Shown here piece after piece: positions 13,186 through 21,344 of a stretch of 21,711 nt of DNA. Origin of the DNA: an archaeon (lineage in GTDB: Archaea > Nanobdellota > Nanobdellia > SCGC-AAA011-G17 > GW2011-AR17); the NCBI GenBank assembly GCA_023245975.1, contig JAHFJF010000001.1:1-21711 (forward strand), written 5' to 3'. The position numbers and the translations under genes were made by a program. Below the pieces are notes generated by a model. It saw only the letters and a program-made list of their open reading frames with translations. It ran no database searches and was not told the DNA's origin. How positions within the stretch are numbered: the first letter of the stretch is position 1; each line of letters begins with the position of its first letter.

Positions 13186-13869
13186 CTACAATCCCTTGAC
13201 AAACCCAGGCCTTGAATAATATACCTCTCCTTCACGGATTAATTCAGTCATGGCCTTAATCGCATCTGCTTTATTATATCCAGATAATTCAGCAAGCTTG
13301 CCTTCATCCATGCCATCAGGATTATTATTTAATATCTCTAATACTTTCGTTCTCACTGCAAACTTTGATGTCAAGGGAAGTATCTCTTCTTCTATAACTT
13401 TCACAGGATTTTCAGAATATACCTGAGATGGGTTCTCAGCAATTGTTGGGACGCCATATTTTAATTCCAAGTCTTTCTTCCTTGCTGCAAGCCATGGCAT
13501 GTCTATCTGCCTTACTATTTCCGGCCTTACATAGACTTCTTTTGATGAATTTAATCCTAGTTTTCCAATCACTAATACAATGTTCCCAACTTCATTCTTT
13601 GTTAGTATGACTGTATCTTCATTCCATGCTTTCGCAAAAATAGTTCCAGTGCCGTCATCCAAAGCCAAGGTAGCATAGCTGCCATTTTCAGAGGTGTATT
13701 TTGATGTCACAACTGCAATAAGATTTACTCGGACTGTATTCTTGTCCCTTATCTTGAAAGATGGATATTGCTGGCTCATGTCTATGGTAGCAGCTTTAAT
13801 ATCAGATATCCAGTACATGTAAGCGGTCTGCCTTTTGTTAACTGGTTCCTGAGTCTGCACTTGTTCCAT
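13186..13869 (-). CDS. OB-fold plus winged-helix protein, RPA-like (possible RPA32/Rpa2 type)
   Basis: A 227-residue protein with an OB-fold at about residues 45-122 (VRVNLIAVVTSKYTSENGSYATLALDDGTGTIFAKAW is a typical nucleic-acid-binding OB core) and a C-terminal winged helix (about 168-227: FAVRTKVLEILNNNPDGMDEGKLAELSGYNKADAIKAMTELIREGEVYY...). OB-fold plus C-terminal winged helix is the layout of RPA32/Stn1-type single-stranded-DNA-binding proteins. It starts three bases after the MCM stop codon, so the two are cotranscribed, supporting a role at the replication fork. The end SRPGFVKGL resembles the MCM end PKQGFVQRI. No zinc site is visible. It could be the main RPA or an accessory subunit. 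Confidence 0.75.
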   Translation of the reverse strand: MEQVQTQEPVNKRQTAYMYWISDIKAATIDMSQQYPSFKIRDKNTVRVNLIAVVTSKYTSENGSYATLALDDGTGTIFAKAWNEDTVILTKNEVGNIVLVIGKLGLNSSKEVYVRPEIVRQIDMPWLAARKKDLELKYGVPTIAENPSQVYSENPVKVIEEEILPLTSKFAVRTKVLEILNNNPDGMDEGKLAELSGYNKADAIKAMTELIREGEVYYSRPGFVKGL

Positions 13870-13872
13870 TTT

Positions 13873-15888
13873 TTAGATCCTCTGCACAAATCCCTGCTTG
13901 GGCTGGAATATGTCTCCTGATCGTTTTAATTTTTCTAAAGCCTCATCAACTTTCTCTTGGGTAATTCCACGTTTCATTGCCTCTGAATAGATATCTACAA
14001 CCGGCATTGTTTTTTTTCCTTCATCATCAAACTTGAATATTATGTCCCTGACAGTAATCATTTTCCCCCTTTCGGATGCAGGCATCCCCCCGCTTATCCT
14101 GTCTATGTCCAATTTCCCAGTCTCAGGGTCAATTCCGACATCCATCAAGGTTGATCTCAATAAGTTTATTCCTCTTCTTGCATCATCAACTGTGACTTTA
14201 TCAGACAGCCTTATCCTTGCCGATGCCTCTGATAATCTTACAACAGCTTCAAGCTGCCTTGCAGATATCGGTATTGGCTGCACTTTGTCATCTCCTGCTT
14301 GTCCTGTGTTCCTTAATTCTACATAGAAATTTTTTATTTCTTCCAAAGCACCTTTCTCTAAGATAGGATTGCAATTCTTCTTGGCATAAGCAATATACTT
14401 CCTCAAAATCTCAGATTTAATCTCGCCCTCTGTCGCCTGTAAAGAGCTTTTTTTCAAGATTTGATGCGCAATCTTTGAATCCCTGTCTTTATCAGGTCTG
14501 TCCCTCACAATGAATATTAAATCAAATCTGTTAATCAATGCTGGTGGCATATCTATTTGTTGTGCAATTGGTGCATAAGGATCGAATCTGCCAAACTTAG
14601 GATTCGCAGCAGCAAGAACAGAAGTCTGGCATCTTAAAGTTGCTTGTATGTTTGCCTTGGAGATGCTAATCTGTTGCTGTTCCAATCCCTCGTGTAATGC
14701 TGCTGTATCATCTTTTGACATCTTGTCCATCTCATCAATCGCTAACAAGCCTTTATCAGCCAAAACCATCGCTCCAGCTTCTAGTGCCCATCCTCGCAAA
14801 AATTCATCTTTTATTACTGCGGCCGTAAGCCCGGTGCCGCTCGCTGATCTTCCTGCAACATACCTTACTTTAGGCGCATTTGCTTTTACAAATGTAAGTA
14901 TCTGGCTTTTACCTGATCCGGGATCGCCAACTAAAAGTATATGCATATCACCTCTCGTAGAGGTACCATCAGGATTAGCCTTTCTGACTGCGCCGAACAG
15001 TTGCAATGCAACTGCCTCTTTTATCATGTCATGGCCATAGATTGTAGGTGCTATAGATTTAATCAGTTTTTGATAGATATTTTTATCCTTGGCCAGAGCT
15101 TTTATCTCGGCTTCGTCTTCTGGCTTGACTATAATATCAGAGAAATCTTCTTCAATCGGCTCAATATAATTTGCATTCATTACAATATCAAATGTAGTTG
15201 ATGTTCCCCCATCCTTTGTCGGTATTGGAATCTCATCAACAACACCATTTATTCTGACACCGCTTCCGGGAGTGGTTCTTTTTTCCATCTTTGGCTCGAC
15301 AAGATCCTCCCTCAAGAATATCGCCAGCCTTCTGGGCTGCCCTCCGCCCTCAAGTGTATTTGAGGATTCTTCTACAACAAGCCTTTGCGCATCAATCAGT
15401 TCTTTTTCTAGAAGCTTGAAATGCCCTTTCCTTCCGCACGAGCACCTGTGCGGTTCCCTGAATTTCTGGTCCACCTGCAATATTGTAATTATATTGTTGC
15501 AGCTAGGGCATTCAAACCTTGCAGAAACAACTTTAGGCCTTACGTCCGAAGCTTGCCTTATCAGCCCTTCAACACAAACAAATTTCCCTAAATGTACCGA
15601 TCTTAGATTTCTTATGTAGACCTTCTGGCTCTCAGGCAAGTTCCTGAATCTTACTCTTAATGCTTTTCCAAATTCTAATTGCCCAATCGCTATTTCAGCT
15701 GCTTTCGTTGTGTCTTCAGGATGGTCCAAAAGCTCTTCTGCCAGTTCATGGTTGAATTTGCTTAGGTCGAAGAAATCAATTACAAGAAAAGTCCTTCCAG
15801 CTAATACGCTCTCTTCAACATTATGCCTATATACTTCCTCTAAAAATTCCTGGAATTTCTCTATTTGCTCATTAGCATCTATTGCCAT
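13873..15888 (-). CDS. mcm: Replicative DNA helicase MCM
   Basis: A 671-residue archaeal MCM, the ring helicase unwinding DNA at replication forks. N-terminal domain about 1-245, with a zinc-binding module at C127, C130, C149 and C151 (CPSC...CSC). AAA+ domain about 270-580: Walker A GDPGSGKS (321-328), Walker B LLAIDEM (381-387), sensor region TSVLAAANP (422-430) and arginine finger LINRFDLIF (451-459, R454). The C-terminal winged helix is at about 608-671. All key residues are present and the length is normal. A short GAGG lies two bases before the ATG, and a TATA-like stretch about 32-41 bases upstream. No intein is present. Confidence 0.97.
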   Translation of the reverse strand: MAIDANEQIEKFQEFLEEVYRHNVEESVLAGRTFLVIDFFDLSKFNHELAEELLDHPEDTTKAAEIAIGQLEFGKALRVRFRNLPESQKVYIRNLRSVHLGKFVCVEGLIRQASDVRPKVVSARFECPSCNNIITILQVDQKFREPHRCSCGRKGHFKLLEKELIDAQRLVVEESSNTLEGGGQPRRLAIFLREDLVEPKMEKRTTPGSGVRINGVVDEIPIPTKDGGTSTTFDIVMNANYIEPIEEDFSDIIVKPEDEAEIKALAKDKNIYQKLIKSIAPTIYGHDMIKEAVALQLFGAVRKANPDGTSTRGDMHILLVGDPGSGKSQILTFVKANAPKVRYVAGRSASGTGLTAAVIKDEFLRGWALEAGAMVLADKGLLAIDEMDKMSKDDTAALHEGLEQQQISISKANIQATLRCQTSVLAAANPKFGRFDPYAPIAQQIDMPPALINRFDLIFIVRDRPDKDRDSKIAHQILKKSSLQATEGEIKSEILRKYIAYAKKNCNPILEKGALEEIKNFYVELRNTGQAGDDKVQPIPISARQLEAVVRLSEASARIRLSDKVTVDDARRGINLLRSTLMDVGIDPETGKLDIDRISGGMPASERGKMITVRDIIFKFDDEGKKTMPVVDIYSEAMKRGITQEKVDEALEKLKRSGDIFQPKQGFVQRI

Positions 15889-16055
15889 TTCCTCTTTTAG
15901 ACCTCTTTAGGGGGAGTAAGCTTAAATTGTTTAATAATGTTTTCTATGGATTAACATCTATTTCGGAAAATAAGGAATTTTGATGTAAAAATAAGAAGGC
16001 TGCTGGAAATTTCTGATTAAGTTGCATCTTAAGAGAAATTCAAAAAAATAAAAAG
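15889..16055. other. Intergenic region upstream of MCM
   Basis: 167 bases without a supported gene. It contains a weak minus-strand TATA-like CAATTTAAGC near 15920-15929, which may serve MCM, and the 3' flank of the TBP gene. No convincing hairpin, small RNA or open frame was seen. Confidence 0.5.
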
Positions 16056-16604
16056 TTACTTATATCCCTTCTTAGCTAAATTCTGAATCAGTAAGTCAAC
16101 TGCTTCCTGCAGTTTCTTCTCAGATCTTGTCCCAGTACAAACAATTTTTCCATTGCTGAACAATAAGAAAGTTGCCCTGGTGTTCGGCAATTTGTAAACT
16201 AATCCAGGGAACTGTTCTGGCTCGTATGCTGTGTTTTCCAATTCAACAGCTAACGCATTCAGATTCAAATCAATGCCAATGCTGCCTGATGCAACCATGT
16301 TTTGGACGATGCATTTGGGGCTGTGCGTTACCTTGATTTTGATCTTTTCGACATTCTTGATTATATTGTCAATGGCTTCCTTGACTTTCTTCATTGACTT
16401 TGCACCTGTACACACAATCTTTCCTGAGCTGAATATCAATGCAGAAGTTTTAGGTTCCTTTATTCTCATTACTAATCCAGGGAACTGTTCTGGGTTGTAT
16501 TCTGTGTTTGGCAATGCTTCTGCCAGCCTTACCAATGGTATCTTTGCTTCTAAGTTGGTTGTTGCGACTATATTTTGGATTTTTACTTCCTTCTTAACTG
16601 GCAT
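16056..16604 (-). CDS. tbp: TATA-box-binding protein TBP
   Basis: A 182-residue TBP with two symmetric repeats: repeat 1 about 8-90 (VKIQNIVATTNL ... EYNPEQFPGLVMRIKEPKTSALIFSSGKIVCTGAKS) and repeat 2 about 98-180 (CIVQNMVASGSIGIDLNL ... AYEPEQFPGLVYKLPNTRATFLLFSNGKIVCTGTRS). The paired 'PEQFPGLV' and 'F-S-(S/N)GKIVCTG' blocks are diagnostic. The length is typical. The ATG follows a strong Shine-Dalgarno site (GAGGAGG, seven bases before), unusual here, and three TATA motifs lie upstream. It recruits TFB and RNA polymerase to the TATA elements listed elsewhere in this window. Confidence 0.98.
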   Translation of the reverse strand: MPVKKEVKIQNIVATTNLEAKIPLVRLAEALPNTEYNPEQFPGLVMRIKEPKTSALIFSSGKIVCTGAKSMKKVKEAIDNIIKNVEKIKIKVTHSPKCIVQNMVASGSIGIDLNLNALAVELENTAYEPEQFPGLVYKLPNTRATFLLFSNGKIVCTGTRSEKKLQEAVDLLIQNLAKKGYK

Positions 16605-16611
16605 TTTTGTT

Positions 16612-16618
16612 TCCTCCT
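16612..16618 (-). promoter_or_regulatory. Strong Shine-Dalgarno site of the TBP gene
   Basis: Minus-strand GAGGAGG, seven bases before the TBP ATG. Most neighbours appear leaderless, so this gene is translated from a leadered mRNA. Confidence 0.7.
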
Positions 16619-16647
16619 CGGAATAAGGTATCTTTTACCTAGGGATA

Positions 16648-16676
16648 TTTATAAGGGTTTATAAATCTATTTATAA
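16648..16676. promoter_or_regulatory. Triple TATA cluster upstream of TBP
   Basis: TTTATAA occurs three times, at 16648, 16658 and 16670, about one helical turn apart, with near-palindromic TTTATAAA/TTATAAAT sequence that also reads as TATA boxes on the minus strand. One copy would serve as the TBP promoter; the others could bind TBP itself or set alternative starts. Confidence 0.6.
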
Positions 16677-16756
16677 AGAGGGTAAGGTTGGCCATGATTG
16701 GAAGTTAAATATGATATTCCTATTGAATCAAGAATTAAAAAGAAAAAAAGAGGATT

Positions 16757-17149
16757 TTATTCCTCACCGCCGAATTCTTCGCTGTCTTCTGCATCTTCAG
16801 TGCTTTCTTCAGAACCCTCTTCAGATGATTCCTCGGTAGATTCAGAAGCTTCTTCAGCTGGCTGATCTTCAGAACCCTCTGCTGGGGCTGAAGCTCCGCC
16901 AACAACTTCAGCAAAGCCGACTTTCTTGAGGACTCTTGTAACCCTGATTCTTACATCCTGGCCTGCCTTTGTTCCTGGAACAAATAGCACGAAACCCTTT
17001 ACTTTGGCTACGCCGTCGCCTTTCTCGCCGACTGCTTCTATCTTTACGTCTAATTCGTCTCCGACATTTACTGGAGCAAAGCTCCTTCTTGGGCCATCAA
17101 ATGACTCCCTTCTTGGGCCACCGTAACCGCCCCTATCATTTCCGTACAT
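16757..17149 (-). CDS. TRAM-domain RNA-binding protein with RG-rich head and acidic tail
   Basis: A 130-residue protein. The core (about 26-84: VNVGDELDVKIEAVGEKGDGVAKVKGFVLFVPGTKAGQDVRIRVTRVLKKVGFAEVV) is a clear TRAM domain, a small beta-barrel binding RNA; stand-alone archaeal TRAM proteins have been shown to act as RNA chaperones. Residues 1-25 are glycine/arginine rich (RGGYGGPRRESFDGPRRS), another RNA-binding feature. Residues 91-130 are a low-complexity acidic tail in which 20 of 40 residues are Glu or Asp, with Ser/Thr between; stand-alone TRAM proteins normally end soon after the barrel. The tail's DNA has a 15-base exact repeat (16806 and 16866) 60 bases apart. A possible TATA (GATAAAATAC) lies about 20 bases upstream. 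Confidence 0.9.
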   Translation of the reverse strand: MYGNDRGGYGGPRRESFDGPRRSFAPVNVGDELDVKIEAVGEKGDGVAKVKGFVLFVPGTKAGQDVRIRVTRVLKKVGFAEVVGGASAPAEGSEDQPAEEASESTEESSEEGSEESTEDAEDSEEFGGEE

Positions 17150-17324
17150 ATTCTAACACACTCCGTATTTTATCCCTCGCTGGGGCTTTAGAAGCTGATT
17201 ATTCAGTTTTCTTTATAAAGCTTATGTTTAAAAAATAGCCATTTATTCGTAGAATTCAAAGAATTCACAAAGTGAAAACTATATAAATGAGTTGAAATGC
17301 TATTTTAATAAGGAGAACTGAAAA
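17150..17324. other. Divergent intergenic region between TRAM and 86-residue gene
   Basis: 175 bases holding promoters in both directions: GATAAAATAC toward the TRAM gene, CTTTATAAAG near 17211-17220 (a perfect palindrome usable either way), and TATATAAAT at 17280 toward the plus strand. No further gene was seen. Confidence 0.5.
17280..17288 (+). promoter_or_regulatory. TATA element for the 86-residue gene
   Basis: TATATAAAT lies about 37-45 bases before ATG 17325, leaving a short leader that holds a Shine-Dalgarno site (AGGAGA, 17311-17316). Confidence 0.55.
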
Positions 17325-17585
17325 ATGAACGAATGGAAGCCTAATCATGGATTTTTGGATTTTTTATTAGACAGGTTTAATGAAGAAGGCCATATTGACC
17401 ATCCGATGGTTAGCATAGATGAATATAGCATTACCAAAAGGGACCTTATCCAAGAAATGCGATTGGGCACTGACTTAGGCAGGAAAGTTTATTCCCAATG
17501 GCACGATGACCCTATCTGCCAAAAGCTATATAGTAAATATTTGTCAGAATATGATGTAAGAAGGGACCAGCCTGAACAAGAATAA
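17325..17585 (+). CDS. Small protein of unknown function (86 residues)
   Basis: I do not recognise this protein. It is soluble and mildly acidic, with an aromatic-rich start (MNEWKPNHGFLDFLLDRF), a central 'HPMVSIDEYSITKRDLIQEMRLGTDLGRKVYSQW' that looks like two helices, and a charged end (DVRRDQPEQE). There are no zinc sites, signal peptide or membrane segment; the one cysteine is at about residue 65. It is probably real: a clear TATA element, a Shine-Dalgarno site AGGAGA eight bases before the ATG, and codon use like its neighbours. It stands alone, 54 bases before the IleRS gene, which has its own TATA, so the two need not be cotranscribed. Confidence 0.7.
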   Translation: MNEWKPNHGFLDFLLDRFNEEGHIDHPMVSIDEYSITKRDLIQEMRLGTDLGRKVYSQWHDDPICQKLYSKYLSEYDVRRDQPEQE

Positions 17586-17605
17586 CTTCTAACCCTGTGT
17601 GCAAA

Positions 17606-17617
17606 ATTATTTAAACC
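17606..17617 (+). promoter_or_regulatory. TATA element for IleRS
   Basis: ATTATTTAAACC lies 23-34 bases before ATG 17640; no Shine-Dalgarno site is visible, so the transcript is probably leaderless. Confidence 0.5.
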
Positions 17618-17639
17618 ATTTCTTGAACCTATTACTCCT

Positions 17640-20600
17640 ATGTATGATTTTAAGAAGGTAGAAGCAGAAGTAATTGAGTTCTGGGAAAGGGAGAATATAT
17701 ACCAGAAATCTGTTGAAAAAAATTCAAAAGGAAAGAAATTCTATTATTTAGACGGCCCACCTTATACCACTGGAGCAATACATGTTGGCCATGCATGGGG
17801 AAAATCGTTAAGGGACTGCTACTTGAGAGTCTTGAGAATGAAAGGCTTCAAGGTTTTTGATAGGCCTGGATTTGATATGCACGGTCTGCCAATAGAAGTG
17901 CAGGTAGAGAAAGAAAAAAACATCCGCAACAAGCAGGAAATATTAACTAAAGTTGGCGTAGAGAGTTTTGTAAAATCCTGCGAAGAGTTTGCCATAAGGC
18001 AGATGCACCCAATGATTAAGGATTTCAAGAGAATTGGCATCTGGCTAGATTGGGATAGGCCTTACATGACAATCAAGAACGAATACATAGAAGGGGCATG
18101 GTGGGCATTAAAGAAGGCACAGGAAAATAATTATTTGGAAAAAGGAAAAAAGGCAATGACATGGTGCCCAAGATGTGCTACGGCCTTGGCAAAGCATGAA
18201 CTAGAATATGAGACTAGGGAAGAAGATTCTATTTTCGTCAAGCTTAAAGTTTTAGGTAAAAAGAACGAATATCTGCTTATTTGGACCACAACACCATGGA
18301 CAATCCCATTCAATTTGGGAATAATGGTCCACCCAGAAATAGATTATGTAAGGGCGGATGTTAATGGAGAAATTTGGATAATTGCAAAAGCATTGGCTGG
18401 CGCAGTAATACAGGGAGTAGTAGGAAAAAGTTTCCACATTCTTGAAGAATTCAAGGGAGAAACTCTTAATGGATTAAAATATGAGCATCCATTCAAGGAA
18501 GATGTAAAGAATTGCCCTGAAACTAAAAATGCTTATTTTGTTGTCATGTCAGAAGAATATGTCTCAACAACTGCTGGAACAGGATTAGTACATTGCGCAC
18601 CTGGATGCGGCCCTGAAGATTTTGAAGTTGGAAGAAGAAATAAATTAAATCCATTCAATGAAGTCGATGAGAATGGTTACTTCTCTGAGAAAATGGGAAG
18701 GTTCACTGGATTAAAAGCAAAAGATGATGACAGGAAATTCATAGGGGAAATAAAAAAGGCTGATGCTTTATTGGCAGAGACAAAGGTAGAGCATGAGTAT
18801 GCGCACTGCTGGAGATGCAAGACGCCAGTTATTTTCCGCACGACAGACCAATGGTTCCTTTTGGTTAGCAAGCTCAGGCAGAAAATGCTTAAGGCAAATG
18901 AAAAGATACAATGGCAGCCAGACTGGGCTGGCAAAAGGCAGTTCAAGTCATGGCTTGAGAATTTGCAGGATTGGTGCATTTCAAGGCAGAGATTCTGGGG
19001 AATTCCACTTCCGATTTGGGAATGTTCTAAATGTAATGAATATGAAGTTATTGGCACAATAGAAGAATTGAAATCCAGGGCAGGCAATGTTCCTGATAAT
19101 TTACATATTCCTTGGATAGACAATGTCAAATTGAAATGTAAAAAATGCAAAAATGAAACATCAAGAGTTCCTGGCGTGCTTGATGTCTGGCTTGATTCAG
19201 GGGCAGCTCCATGGGCAAGCCTCGGCTTCCCTTCAAAAACGGAATTATTTGAAGAATACTGGCCTGTAGATTTTATATTAGAGGGCATAGACCAAATCAG
19301 GGGATGGTTTAATTCTTTGATGTGCCTTTCAATGGTCAGCCACAAGAAACCAAGCTACAAAGCAGTATACATGCACGGCATGATACATGATTCGCAGGGC
19401 AGGAAAATGTCAAAAACACTCAAGAATGTAATCTCGCCATACGAAGTAATAGACAAGTATGGTGCTGATGCAATGCGATATTACATGATCTCGGGCTCAG
19501 CTCCAGGCTTGGACTTGAATTACAATTTCGAAGATCTCAAAACAAAATTCCGTAACATAGGAATTTTCGTGAATTTGGCAAATTATATTATAGAATATTC
19601 AAAATCTTCAGGAATAAACCCATCCAAAATAAAGAATCCCGGATTGCTTTCAACAGAAGAGATTTATATCATTTCAAAATCAAATACTGCCGTAAAAACA
19701 GCTGAAGCGATGTTCAAGGACAAGCAGGTAAACAAGCTGCCTCAAGCCGCTGAAGACTTGCTTTTGGAATTAAGCCGAACTTATGTCCAGGCCACAAGGG
19801 AAAGGATAAATTCTGAGGAAAGAGAAGCTGTTTTGTATGCATTGTATAACTGTTACATGGAACTGTTAAGATTATTCGCACCGATAATGCCATTTACAAC
19901 TGAGCATGTTTATCAATTATTGAAGAATGAATTAAAGCTCAAAGCAGAAAGTGTCCATCTGCTTACATGGCCTAAATATTCTGACTTGAAGATCAATCCG
20001 CAGCTGGAAGATGATTTCATGATAACCCAGGCAATAGCCCAGGCAACGATGTCAGCAAGGGAGAAGGCTGTTTTAGGGGTTAGGTGGCCTGTTTCAGAAG
20101 TTACAATCGTGACACAAGATGCCAAAATTTCATCTGCAATATCAAATTTGAATGATTTTCTTAAGATGCAGGTCAATGCAAAAAGTATTAATGTCTCTAA
20201 ATCTGTTGAAGGTTCGAAAGTCGATATAACTGCCAATCAAGCTGCTATCGGCAAGGATTTCAAGCAGGACGCACCAACAATCTTGAAAGAGATAAATGAT
20301 GATACTCTTAAGAAATTACACAAAAATGGTAAAGCATTTGTTGGCAAATTTGAATTGTTAAGGCAGCACATTAATGTAAAAGAGAAACTGCCTGAAAATG
20401 TTATCTCTTCTTCATTCAAGGGCGGGGAAGTTTATATCAATACAAAGCTCACTCCTGAATTAGAGTCGGAAGGTTTTTCTAGGGAAATTACAAGAAGGAT
20501 ACAGGGCATGAGAAAGGATAACGGATTGAAAAAGAAAGATGAAGTAGAAGTTTCTATCGCATCAGACTATCAGCTTTCAGGCTGGGTAAAAGAAATATCT

Positions 20601-20714
20601 TCAAAAGTTGGGGCCAAATCTATTTTCTTTAAGGAGATGGGCTATCCGATAAAGGCGGAAGAAAAAGTCAAGGGCCGTATTTTCTCTATTGGCCTAAAAA
20701 TTCTAAGCAAATAA
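17640..20714 (+). CDS. ileS: Isoleucyl-tRNA synthetase
   Basis: A 1024-residue class Ia synthetase charging tRNA-Ile, of archaeal/eukaryal type by length and C-terminal layout. The HIGH motif is GAIHVGH (45-51), within DGPPYTTGAIHVGHAWGKSLRD. The KMSKS motif is KMSKT (589-593). The editing domain (about 195-400) includes IWTTTPWTIPFNLG and GTGLVHCAPGCGPEDF. Cysteine pairs CPRC (about 177-180), CWRC, CSKC and CKKC suggest zinc sites. DVWLDSGAAPWA and DQIRGWFNSLM precede KMSKT. The C-terminal part includes the anticodon-binding helices and an extended tail. The start MYDFKKVEAEVIEFWERENIYQKS is the family's usual opening, and a TATA element fits. Confidence 0.98.
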   Translation: MYDFKKVEAEVIEFWERENIYQKSVEKNSKGKKFYYLDGPPYTTGAIHVGHAWGKSLRDCYLRVLRMKGFKVFDRPGFDMHGLPIEVQVEKEKNIRNKQEILTKVGVESFVKSCEEFAIRQMHPMIKDFKRIGIWLDWDRPYMTIKNEYIEGAWWALKKAQENNYLEKGKKAMTWCPRCATALAKHELEYETREEDSIFVKLKVLGKKNEYLLIWTTTPWTIPFNLGIMVHPEIDYVRADVNGEIWIIAKALAGAVIQGVVGKSFHILEEFKGETLNGLKYEHPFKEDVKNCPETKNAYFVVMSEEYVSTTAGTGLVHCAPGCGPEDFEVGRRNKLNPFNEVDENGYFSEKMGRFTGLKAKDDDRKFIGEIKKADALLAETKVEHEYAHCWRCKTPVIFRTTDQWFLLVSKLRQKMLKANEKIQWQPDWAGKRQFKSWLENLQDWCISRQRFWGIPLPIWECSKCNEYEVIGTIEELKSRAGNVPDNLHIPWIDNVKLKCKKCKNETSRVPGVLDVWLDSGAAPWASLGFPSKTELFEEYWPVDFILEGIDQIRGWFNSLMCLSMVSHKKPSYKAVYMHGMIHDSQGRKMSKTLKNVISPYEVIDKYGADAMRYYMISGSAPGLDLNYNFEDLKTKFRNIGIFVNLANYIIEYSKSSGINPSKIKNPGLLSTEEIYIISKSNTAVKTAEAMFKDKQVNKLPQAAEDLLLELSRTYVQATRERINSEEREAVLYALYNCYMELLRLFAPIMPFTTEHVYQLLKNELKLKAESVHLLTWPKYSDLKINPQLEDDFMITQAIAQATMSAREKAVLGVRWPVSEVTIVTQDAKISSAISNLNDFLKMQVNAKSINVSKSVEGSKVDITANQAAIGKDFKQDAPTILKEINDDTLKKLHKNGKAFVGKFELLRQHINVKEKLPENVISSSFKGGEVYINTKLTPELESEGFSREITRRIQGMRKDNGLKKKDEVEVSIASDYQLSGWVKEISSKVGAKSIFFKEMGYPIKAEEKVKGRIFSIGLKILSK

Positions 20715-20723
20715 ATTTAAAAG
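20714..20723 (+). promoter_or_regulatory. TATA-like element for RadB
   Basis: AATTTAAAAG lies 22-31 bases before ATG 20745, starting at the last base of the IleRS stop codon. Confidence 0.4.
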
Positions 20724-20744
20724 ATAAGCAATTATCCTTATCTT

Positions 20745-21344
20745 ATGGGGACCACAATTCACGAATTCCTTGCAATTGGCAATTTCCTTACTTGCATTTA
20801 TGGCAAAGCCGCATCTGGAAAGACAAACATATGCATTTCCACAGCAGCCAAATTTTCAAAGGAAGGCAAAGTCGCATTCATAGACACAGAAAATACTTTC
20901 TCTCCTAAAAGATTCCATGAATTCGGAGGTAATTTATCTAATCTAATCTTTTATAAGGCCAATAGTTTCAAGGAACAATCAAAAGCTATTGCTGCTCTCC
21001 TGCCGATTTCAAATAAGCTAAAATTGGTTGTCATAGATTCTCTTAATTCCCACTATCGTACATTGATACAGCAAAGCCCAAAAGTAAATTCTGCATTCTC
21101 AAGGCATCTCAGCGAATTATCAGATCTGGCAAGGAGCAATGTTCCAGTTATTATGACATCCCAGGTATATTCTACAGAAAAAGGCACTCAAATGGTGGGA
21201 AGCAATATGCTTAGGAACTGGTCAGCATCTATTATTCGGCTTGAGCAGGAAAATAAACGTTCTGTTTTCATAGAGAAGCATCCATCTGAAGAATCAAAAT
21301 CAGTTAATTTCGAGATAAAAGAAGATTCAGTCAACTGCCTCTAA
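20745..21344 (+). CDS. radB: RadB-like RecA-superfamily recombination protein
   Basis: A 199-residue RecA/RadA-fold ATPase. Walker A is GKAASGKT (20-27) and Walker B is LVVIDS (94-99); FIDTENTFSPKRF (45-57) is the RecA-family strand that follows the P-loop, and PVIMTSQVYS (about 144-153) is the sensor-like strand. The protein is a bare ATPase core without the N-terminal helix-hairpin-helix domain of RadA, as expected for RadB, an archaeal paralogue thought to assist RadA in recombination. A RadB-like orphan ATPase of the KaiC/RadA superfamily cannot be fully excluded. Its 3' end overlaps the converging orphan gene by 14 bases. Confidence 0.87.
   Translation: MGTTIHEFLAIGNFLTCIYGKAASGKTNICISTAAKFSKEGKVAFIDTENTFSPKRFHEFGGNLSNLIFYKANSFKEQSKAIAALLPISNKLKLVVIDSLNSHYRTLIQQSPKVNSAFSRHLSELSDLARSNVPVIMTSQVYSTEKGTQMVGSNMLRNWSASIIRLEQENKRSVFIEKHPSEESKSVNFEIKEDSVNCL

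Noticed and set aside
14648..15040. 130-codon plus-strand frame inside MCM
   Set aside because: Antisense to the AAA+ core of MCM; its composition (Ser/Ala rich) is a shadow of the real codons.
16648..16676. TATA cluster as a CRISPR-like or tandem repeat array
   Set aside because: Units are only seven bases, without spacers of constant length; a promoter cluster explains them better.
18677..19345. Long open frame of 222 codons on the minus strand inside IleRS
   Set aside because: It lies wholly within the strongly supported IleRS gene, has low-complexity, Ser/His-rich content, and no promoter or ribosome site.
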